In this document: in pieces, positions 16,549 through 20,711 of the stretch
Numbering within the stretch: the first letter of the stretch is position 1
Layout: each line of letters begins with the position of its first letter
NCBI GenBank assembly: GCA_944385265.1
Contig: CALWWO010000132.1
Coordinates: 1 to 20,711 of the forward strand
Source of the DNA: an uncultured Oscillospiraceae bacterium
GTDB lineage: Bacteria; Bacillota_A; Clostridia; Oscillospirales; Oscillospiraceae
Reading direction: 5' to 3'
Length of the DNA stretch: 20,711 nt
Translations under genes and position numbers: made by a program
The notes under the pieces: model-generated
The model's input: the letters and a program-made list of their open reading frames with translations, nothing else
What the model was told of the DNA's origin: nothing
Databases searched by the model: none

Positions 16549-16554
16549 CGCCTA

Positions 16555-16734
16555 AATCTCCTCTGCGACGTAGCGGCAGGCAAGCGCGCCGTCGATGTGA
16601 TTACGTTTCTGTCGGATGAGCTTGAGGAAAACGGAATCTCCGATTTTGAAACGGTTGAGCTTTCCTTCCATATCTTCGATCTTGACAGCTGGGATACAAT
16701 CGCCGATACGGATACGGTCACGATAACCTTTTAA
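16555..16734 (+). pseudogene. 3' remnant of a clostridial surface/membrane protein gene
   Basis: An open frame with no start codon or ribosome binding site that nevertheless reads like protein: about 59 residues ending LEENGISDFETVELSF, then HIFDLDSWDTIADTDTVTIT and a stop. This pattern (GI..FETVE..FHIFD.D.WDTI.DTD) matches, from memory, the C-terminal end of a family of extracellular beta domains in clostridial zinc-ribbon or lipoprotein-like proteins. The frame is open further upstream only because it runs antisense to recJ. I read it as the tail of a gene whose 5' part was lost. Its broken end is next to the recJ promoter, suggesting a deletion or rearrangement there. The family match is from pattern memory and not proven. 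Confidence 0.5.
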
Positions 16735-16820
16735 ACGTATGGTCGCATAAAACCTCCGGCAAGTCTTAAGCCACCGCAAATATGAAAAGCTGCCGGCAAA
16801 TTTTTTGCCGTCTCAAACAC
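16735..16820. other. Non-coding stretch with a small inverted repeat
   Basis: CGGCAAA at 16794-16800 pairs with TTTGCCG at 16804-16810 around a TTT loop. It could have been the terminator of the decayed gene ending at 16734, but no T-run follows on the plus strand. Confidence 0.3.
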
Positions 16821-16821
16821 G

Positions 16822-16859
16822 AAAAAAAGGAGCAATCGGTTAAACCGACTGCTCCTTTT
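16822..16859 (-). terminator. Rho-independent terminator of the thymidylate synthase-like/malY operon
   Basis: A stem of 16825-16841 with 16843-16859 (16 of 17 pairs; the tip opens into a TTAA-type loop). On the minus strand it ends in a run of seven T (16828-16822). It lies ten bases past the end of the PLP enzyme gene. Confidence 0.9.
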
Positions 16860-16869
16860 CAGTTTTGGT

Positions 16870-18048
16870 TTATTTGCCGCGCTTTTCTATTGCATCAGCC
16901 GTCTTTTTGACAAAATCAAACACATATCTCTCCGGGCACGCGATATTCACCCTTATAAACTGCGAGCCTCCCGTGCCATATCTTATGCCGTAATTGAGCG
17001 AGAGCTTCACTTCCTCCTTGAAGAATTTTTCAAGCTCCTCGTCCGTCATGCCGAGGAATGAGAAGTCTACCCACGCGAGATACGTACCCTCCATCTTCGG
17101 CATCCATGTCTGCGGCAGATACTCGGCAAGATATTCCTGCAATTTCTCACCGTTGCGTTTTATATATGCGCACATCTCGTCTACCCACTCGTCGCCGTGC
17201 GTAAATGCGGCGGCGGCAGCAGCCATGCCCAGCGTGTTCATGTAATGACCGGCTGACCTTGACGCCTCTTCCTCATACTTTTTGTATATCTCAGGGTTTT
17301 TGATGATGATATTGCTGAGCCCAAGTCCGGGGATGTTGAACGTCTTGCTCGGCGCAGTGCACACTATGCAGTTCTGCTCGGCTTCCTTCGACAGCTTTGC
17401 AAACACCGTATGCTCGCCGTCGAACACGATGTCGTTATGGATCTCATCCGAGACGACAAGCACGTTATTTTCGCGGCATATCTTATCCATGCGTTCAAGC
17501 TCTTCCCTTGTCCAGACGCGGCAAACGGGGTTGTGCGGCGAGCAGAGCACGAACATCTTTGTCGTATCAAGCTTCGCTTTCGCCTCAAAGTCGTCAAAAT
17601 CTATCACGTATTTATCGTCTGCCCTGACAAGCGGATTTTCAACGACCTTTCTGCCGTTGCCTATTATCTGCGCCGCAAACGGATTGTAAACGGGCGTCTG
17701 TATCATAACGCCGTCGCCCTCTTTCGTCAGAGCGCGGATGGCTATGCCGATAGCCGTTACGACGCCGTGCGTGTTTACTACCTCTTCGCCCTCGATATCC
17801 CAGTCGTGGCGGACCTTCAGCCAGCGTTTGAGCGCAGGTATATACGCGTCGTTGTCGGCACTGTATCCAAGAAAGCCCTGTTTCGCTTTTTCGATTATCG
17901 CGTCGGTGATCTCCGGCAGCATCTCGAACTTCATTTCGGCGACGCCGTAGCACACCGTGTCGCCAGTTATCCCGGCTTTCGCCAGCTTCTTATGCATGGG
18001 TGAATTTGTCCCCGGCGCGGGAAATACCTTGTCAAAATTGTACTTCAT
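16870..18048 (-). CDS. MalY/PatB-like PLP-dependent aminotransferase or C-S lyase
   Basis: Fold-type I PLP enzyme of 392 residues in the MalY/PatB group, whose known members cleave cystathionine or cysteine, or transfer amino groups, in the cytosol. The Schiff-base lysine is K235 in TAPSKTFNIPGL; D201 in SDEIHND binds the pyridine nitrogen; N173 is in SPHNP; an Arg near the C-terminus (FIRVNIACP) would bind the carboxylate. Two places differ from the usual family form: VAEMKF replaces VADMDF near residue 37, and the Gly normally found in HNPVGRVW is Cys (C176). The start is ATG 18048, nine bases after GAGGAG (18063-18058); the ATG at 18057 abuts that site. The site overlaps the stop of the upstream gene, so translation is probably coupled. 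The reaction catalysed is unsure. Confidence 0.85.
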   Translation of the reverse strand: MKYNFDKVFPAPGTNSPMHKKLAKAGITGDTVCYGVAEMKFEMLPEITDAIIEKAKQGFLGYSADNDAYIPALKRWLKVRHDWDIEGEEVVNTHGVVTAIGIAIRALTKEGDGVMIQTPVYNPFAAQIIGNGRKVVENPLVRADDKYVIDFDDFEAKAKLDTTKMFVLCSPHNPVCRVWTREELERMDKICRENNVLVVSDEIHNDIVFDGEHTVFAKLSKEAEQNCIVCTAPSKTFNIPGLGLSNIIIKNPEIYKKYEEEASRSAGHYMNTLGMAAAAAAFTHGDEWVDEMCAYIKRNGEKLQEYLAEYLPQTWMPKMEGTYLAWVDFSFLGMTDEELEKFFKEEVKLSLNYGIRYGTGGSQFIRVNIACPERYVFDFVKKTADAIEKRGK

Positions 18049-18061
18049 TTTCTGCATCTCC

Positions 18062-18817
18062 TCATCTGTTTTTTAATTCCTCGACTGTTTTTTCTATCTC
18101 GGGGCGGCACGACTCCATAAGCTCGTCCCAATCCCCGGCATATTCATACGTTATATCTTCGATATCCTCCGCATTTTCTATCCTGCCGACATATCCGTCA
18201 AGCATACCGAAATCGGAGGCGTAGCAATGAAAGCTGTTCGCCCTGTGTACATACGTCCCCATCTCCACGCCGAGTTCTTCGGCTATGCGCTTTTGCAGCA
18301 TGATAAGCGCAAACGCGTTCATAAATGTGGCTTTGCACGCATCGTTTGAGCGAAACAGCACCTTGCAGTGCAGCTTACCGTCCCGTATAAAATATTGTAT
18401 ATGCTGAAGGCACGCGGGATTTTCATTCCCCTCCCGCGTATCATGCCGCCAGTCGCGTATATCGATAACTGCGCGGCGGGACGACGGGTTGCGCTTTAGA
18501 TCACGGATCACGAACGGGATCTGCTCTGCCATGCGGGAGTGATACGTATACTCCCAGTTGCCGCGCTCTATCTCAAAATCAAGTATCCCGTCGAGCATTT
18601 CCTGCCTGTACTGCTCAAGCTCCCTGTACCCGCCTATAAACAGCTTGCTTATCATCGGCTCTAACAGCGGCTTTTCCACCACCATCGTCATAGAAAGTTC
18701 CTTCTGCGTCGTATTATAATCGCCGCACGGCGTTTCCTCGCCGTACTTCTGCAATTTCACAAGCGCGTCGTGATACGCCTGCGCAAGCGACGCGCCGTAT
18801 GCCGTCTGCTCAATCAA
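18062..18817 (-). CDS. Thymidylate-synthase-family protein
   Basis: Member of the folate-dependent thymidylate synthase/dCMP hydroxymethylase fold, about 251 residues. The catalytic set can be placed: the Arg pair in SSRRAVID (114-115), nucleophile C136 in ENPACLQHIQ, RSND (156-159) for the phosphate site, N167, and H197-x-Y199 in NSFHCY, matching the Asn and His-x-Tyr that hold the uracil and sugar in ThyA. It lacks the ThyA His after the catalytic Cys (Leu here) and is short, closer to the archaeal-type or phage-type branch. Whether it makes dTMP or modifies another pyrimidine nucleotide is open. The start appears to be TTG 18817, with AAGGAG (18833-18828) ten bases upstream and an in-frame stop just before it. 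First gene of an operon with the PLP enzyme, driven by a clear promoter. Confidence 0.8.
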   Translation of the reverse strand: MIEQTAYGASLAQAYHDALVKLQKYGEETPCGDYNTTQKELSMTMVVEKPLLEPMISKLFIGGYRELEQYRQEMLDGILDFEIERGNWEYTYHSRMAEQIPFVIRDLKRNPSSRRAVIDIRDWRHDTREGNENPACLQHIQYFIRDGKLHCKVLFRSNDACKATFMNAFALIMLQKRIAEELGVEMGTYVHRANSFHCYASDFGMLDGYVGRIENAEDIEDITYEYAGDWDELMESCRPEIEKTVEELKNR

Positions 18818-18857
18818 GGCTTTTCATCTCCTTGCCGGTTTATGTTCGTTATATTAT

Positions 18858-18885
18858 ATTATACTATTTATTACATTATTTTCAA
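18858..18885 (-). promoter_or_regulatory. Promoter of the thymidylate synthase-like/malY operon
   Basis: On the minus strand TTGAAA (18885-18880), a 16-base spacer and a perfect TATAAT (18863-18858) in an AT-rich patch, about 41 bases before the start codon. Confidence 0.8.
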
Positions 18886-19061
18886 CAACCGCGTGGATTT
18901 TTTCGCCAAACCGGCAAAAATATCCCTCGTTTGGCGTTTTGCGCCTATTCCAGCCGCCGTACGCATTAGATATCCCCGCCGGCGTACGACGGACTCTAAA
19001 CAGCGCGTATACCGCGCACGTCCCTGCCGGAATATGCCAAAGCGCACGGCTTAAATAAAAA
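18886..19061. other. Non-coding stretch with three hairpins
   Basis: No gene is supported. Inverted repeats: CGCCAAAC 18904-18911 with GTTTGGCG 18929-18936 (followed by TTTT on the plus strand); GGCG 18933-18936 with CGCC 18942-18945; and 18954-18964 with 18982-18992 (10 of 11 pairs). The first two share bases and exclude each other. Confidence 0.45.
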
Positions 19062-19104
19062 AACGCCGCTTAAGGGGAAGATCTGTCGTCCCCGAAGCGG
19101 CGTT
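19050..19104 (-). terminator. Rho-independent terminator of the sigma-like cassette
   Basis: AACGCCGCTT 19062-19071 pairs with AAGCGGCGTT 19095-19104, extended inside by GGGG 19074-19077 with CCCC 19090-19093. On the minus strand it is followed by a T-rich tail (TTTTTATTTAA). It would end the leftward transcript of the three-gene cassette. Confidence 0.85.
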
Positions 19105-19275
19105 CGTGTGTTATTTCAAATGCTGTTATATTGCGCCGTAAGCGGTACAGGTCCGCCATATACGGCGCTGCAAATTATCGCAGGCATGATAAATAAATAT
19201 TTCCGTTGAACCGTTATAGGCGCCGTGCGCTGCCGCATGCCCCTGAATACCGGCATATTTTATAATCGCGGCGGA
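19105..19275. other. 3' untranslated stretch with a two-part hairpin
   Basis: Between the cassette's last gene and its terminator. GCGCCGTA 19133-19140 pairs with TACGGCGC 19161-19168, with an inner stem GCGG 19142-19145 and CCGC 19153-19156. No gene recognised. Confidence 0.4.
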
Positions 19276-19569
19276 TCATCCGCGCCTTTTCGGTATCATG
19301 CCCTCCATCACGGCGCAGACATGGCGGTCTATACGGCGGCGCGCGCGGCTGATGGAGCGCGATACGGTCGATACGCAAACTCCCTGCTTTCTCGCTATTT
19401 CCGGCATTTTCAGCTTTTTCCCGTAATACAGCAAAAACGTCTCCCGCTGCTTTTTCGTCAGCTTGCTTCTTACCGCGTATAGCATCTCTCCCTTTATTAT
19501 CCCGCGCGACGCCGGATCTCTCAGCAGCCGGCGGTTTTCAACGCCCATTTCAAATCGAAAAGCTTCCAT
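19276..19569 (-). CDS. Sigma-70 region 4-like helix-turn-helix protein
   Basis: Small DNA-binding protein of 97 residues. Residues about 37-80 (LTKKQRETFLLYY, MPEIARKQGV, STVSRSISRARRRI) have the layout of sigma factor region 4: a helix starting at a Lys-Gln, an acidic-Ile-Ala turn helix, and a recognition helix with Ser-Thr-Val-Ser followed by Arg-rich residues. There is no region 2, so it is not a complete sigma factor; it may act as a transcription regulator or as a split sigma subunit. ATG 19569 is preceded by AGAGGT at six bases and the gene overlaps the upstream gene by 20 bases. Proteins of this type occur in clostridial genomes both in prophages and in the chromosome. No target can be named. 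Confidence 0.75.
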   Translation of the reverse strand: MEAFRFEMGVENRRLLRDPASRGIIKGEMLYAVRSKLTKKQRETFLLYYGKKLKMPEIARKQGVCVSTVSRSISRARRRIDRHVCAVMEGMIPKRRG

Positions 19570-19783
19570 TGCGGTACCTCTTGTCGTAATATTTCTCCAT
19601 AGCGCACGCCGCCTCGTTTACATAGCGGTACATACGTTTTAGCTGTATTATCCGGCAGCGCAGGCGAAATTTCTCCATTTCCGGTATGCTTTCGTCGTCT
19701 GTTTGCCCCTCAAGCTTGATTATACGTTCCTTGAGCAGCGCGCCGCTGCTTCTGTATTCCCTTGCCAGTTCACTCAGTTTCAT
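19550..19783 (-). CDS. Small charged helical protein of unknown function
   Basis: 77 residues, mostly helical and highly charged (KLSELAREYRSSGALLKERI, then a long Glu/Arg helix), ending with a Tyr-rich motif KYYDKRYRNGS. No membrane segment, cysteine pair or enzyme motif. It overlaps the next gene by 20 bases and the previous one by 14, so the three are clearly made together. ATG 19783 is preceded by GGAGG (19799-19795) at eleven bases. Because it is always translated along with the sigma-like protein here, I infer it may bind it or work in the same step; that is not shown by sequence. It resembles small coiled-coil partners I have seen beside sigma-like HTH genes in Oscillospiraceae. Confidence 0.65.
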   Translation of the reverse strand: MKLSELAREYRSSGALLKERIIKLEGQTDDESIPEMEKFRLRCRIIQLKRMYRYVNEAACAMEKYYDKRYRNGSFSI

Positions 19784-20009
19784 ATGTACAATGTCCTCCC
19801 GTCAGATTTTTTCCTTTTATCCGCTCCGGCAAAAAATATTTTCTTGCAAATTCCCCGATGCATTCTTCACATACCGTCTCTCCGTCTACTTCGTATACGA
19901 GTTCCTCTCCGTACACCTCCCCGCCGCATACCGCGCAGTACGCATATACCGTCGCCTCCTGCGCGTCGGGCGGGCTTTTTTTATTGGATCTCTGCGGCTT
20001 ATATTTCAA
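19770..20009 (-). CDS. Small four-cysteine (zinc ribbon/LIM-like) protein
   Basis: 79 residues. Two CxxC pairs, C25-x2-C28 (YCAVCGGEV) and C47-x2-C50 (TVCEECI), with an acidic beta hairpin between them, predict one bound zinc. An extra Cys is at 74. The N-terminus is basic. The start is a TTG at 20009: an in-frame TGA lies nine bases before it and no in-frame ATG follows before the cysteines. AAGGAAGAG lies upstream, though somewhat far. It overlaps the following gene by 14 bases and is the first gene of the cassette. A divergent tRNA promoter lies upstream; I found no firm promoter for this gene. Function unknown. Confidence 0.6.
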   Translation of the reverse strand: MKYKPQRSNKKSPPDAQEATVYAYCAVCGGEVYGEELVYEVDGETVCEECIGEFARKYFLPERIKGKNLTGGHCTYETE

Positions 20010-20081
20010 GTACCGTCATCTCTTCCTTTCTCCGCGCAAATGCGGCTTCGTTCAAAATTTTTAAAAAAATCAAAATCACCG

Positions 20082-20110
20082 TTGACAAACGGGCTTGCTT
20101 TTGCTAAGAT
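20082..20110 (+). promoter_or_regulatory. Promoter of the tRNA-Thr/tRNA-Tyr operon
   Basis: Perfect -35 box TTGACA (20082-20087), a 17-base spacer and TAAGAT (20105-20110). The tRNA-Thr 5' end follows 22 bases after the -10 box. Confidence 0.85.
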
Positions 20111-20132
20111 ATACAGGCTGATGTTGCAATAC

Positions 20133-20208
20133 GCTGGTGTAGCTCAGCCGGTAGAGCAGCTGATTTGTAATCAGCAGGTCGGGGGTTCGAATCCGTCCAC
20201 CAGCTCCA
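20133..20208 (+). tRNA. tRNA-Thr (anticodon TGT)
   Basis: A 76-base cloverleaf. The acceptor arm GCTGGTG (20133-20139) pairs with CACCAGC (20198-20204), followed by discriminator T and encoded CCA (20206-20208). The anticodon arm CTGAT/ATCAG encloses TTGTAA-type loop with TGT. The T-arm has GGTTCGAATCC. First gene of a two-tRNA operon. Confidence 0.97.
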
Positions 20209-20247
20209 CTTCCTGATTGCAACATACGATTTTAATATGGTTTATAT

Positions 20248-20332
20248 GGAGGAGTTCCCGAGTGGCCAAAGGGGGCAGACTGTAAATCTGTTGTCAGTGA
20301 CTTCGGTGGTTCGAATCCACCCTCCTCCACCA
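20248..20332 (+). tRNA. tRNA-Tyr (anticodon GTA)
   Basis: An 85-base class II tRNA with a long variable arm. The acceptor GGAGGAG (20248-20254) pairs with CTCCTCC (20322-20328), with discriminator A and encoded CCA (20330-20332). The anticodon loop is CTGTAAA with GTA. The T-arm is GGTTCGAATCC. It lies 39 bases after tRNA-Thr. Confidence 0.97.
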
Positions 20333-20334
20333 CG

Positions 20335-20371
20335 TCGCCGCAAGCTTCATATCGCTTGCGGCGATATTTTG
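20335..20371 (+). terminator. Terminator of the tRNA operon
   Basis: A perfect 11-base stem (20335-20345 with 20354-20364), 8-base loop, then TATTTTG. It starts two bases after the tRNA-Tyr CCA end. It is also the first member of the hairpin series that follows. Confidence 0.75.
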
Positions 20372-20625
20372 TTGCGCCAAGCGCAACTCTTTTGCCGCCG
20401 AAGGGCGGCTGCCTTTACTGCCCGCGAAAGCGGGCAGATTTGCCGCTGTCAAGCGGCGGGAGCTTACCGCGCCCATGGCGCGGGGATATGCGACATTTCT
20501 TTTGAATATGCAAAAGCACATTTCGCCCACTGTGTGGGCGGGAATTTGTACCCATTTCTTTGATGTATGTCAAAGAAACGGGTACACCCAAAGAAAACAT
20601 AGCAGGGAAAACCGGTTTTCCCTGC
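20371..20625. repeat. Array of nine consecutive unrelated hairpins
   Basis: Nine inverted repeats follow one another with 4-15 base spacers. Stems: 20371-20377/20381-20387 (7 bp); 20394-20399/20404-20409 (6 bp, loop GAAG); 20418-20425/20430-20437 (8 bp, loop GAAA); 20442-20447/20452-20457 (6 bp); 20467-20473/20477-20483 (7 bp); 20499-20504/20511-20516 (6 bp); 20524-20530/20534-20540 (7 bp); 20547-20562/20571-20586 (15 of 16 pairs); and a perfect 24-base palindrome 20602-20625. The stems differ in sequence, so this is not a simple repeat family. Most spacers hold TTT or TTTT. Frames crossing the area are short and featureless. Function unknown; a structured RNA, a stack of terminators, or a single-strand-folding DNA element are possible. 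Confidence 0.7.
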
Positions 20626-20711
20626 ACCCTTTCTATATTTTCTCCCAGCGCAGGCATATGTCATCTGATATGGCAGTTTGTCCCCCGCGGGATAGAATGG
20701 TACACAGATAC
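20626..20711. other. Window end, no gene recognised
   Basis: 86 bases after the hairpin array. A T-rich patch (CTTTCTATATTTTCTC, 20630-20645) follows the palindrome, and a weak CATAT/ATATG pairing lies near 20655-20672. Nothing else is supported. Confidence 0.3.

Noticed and set aside
15517..16554. Long plus-strand open frame opposite recJ
   Set aside because: Antisense to recJ motifs; only its last 180 bases beyond recJ look like protein and are reported separately as a remnant.
16552..16779. Minus-strand frame of 75 codons between recJ and malY
   Set aside because: It lies antisense to the protein-like remnant, has no ribosome binding site, and overlaps the recJ promoter region.
20371..20625. 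CRISPR array or integron attC array
   Set aside because: The hairpins share no repeat sequence, spacers are 4-15 bases, and no cas or integrase gene is present.
20237..20664. Several frames of 66-108 codons crossing tRNA-Tyr and the hairpin array
   Set aside because: They run through a tRNA gene or palindromes, lack ribosome binding sites and have no protein-like pattern.

Overview
The window looks like a piece of chromosome from a Gram-positive anaerobe of the class Clostridia, most likely the Oscillospirales/Ruminococcaceae side. This is inferred from gene content and order (recJ, relA, dtd, a glyoxalase-like MBL hydrolase and a HemZ-type radical SAM protein on one strand), strong Shine-Dalgarno sites, encoded tRNA CCA ends and fairly GC-rich, TA-poor codons. 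No rRNA, CRISPR array, transposase or phage structural gene was seen.

Left part (1-7409, plus strand): the 3' part of a PcrA/UvrD helicase gene; a large YfhO-family membrane protein with an extra disordered tail; a secreted N-acetylmuramoyl-L-alanine amidase with its own promoter; and an APT-like phosphoribosyltransferase behind a strong promoter and a leader of about 168 nt. A block of bidirectional terminators (about 7517-7661) separates these from the minus-strand genes.

Middle part (7706-16550, minus strand, read right to left): recJ, relA/spoT, a 388-base gap, dtd, MBL hydrolase, hemZ, an unlisted 39-codon ORF that overlaps the hemZ stop by ATGA, a leader rich in hairpins, a uridine-kinase-like P-loop kinase and a small zinc-ribbon membrane protein. 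This is the core of a conserved clostridial cluster, but apt is missing from its usual place between recJ and relA, and hisS/aspS do not follow hemZ. A sigma-A-like promoter precedes recJ, next to a decayed plus-strand gene fragment (16555-16734).

Right part (16870-20711): a two-gene minus-strand operon of a thymidylate-synthase-family protein and a MalY/PatB-like PLP enzyme, with a clear promoter and terminator; a tightly overlapping three-gene cassette (four-cysteine protein, small helical protein, sigma region 4-like HTH protein); and a plus-strand tRNA-Thr(TGT)/tRNA-Tyr(GTA) operon with promoter and terminator.

The most striking unexplained structure is downstream of the tRNAs: about ten consecutive, mutually unrelated hairpins in 291 bases (20335-20625), separated by short, mostly T-rich spacers, with no credible ORF. 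Smaller hairpin clusters occur in the gaps at 9183-9318 and 18904-19168. Other points worth a look are the YFKD replacement of the RFKD motif in RelA, the coupled micro-ORF after hemZ, and the sigma-like cassette.
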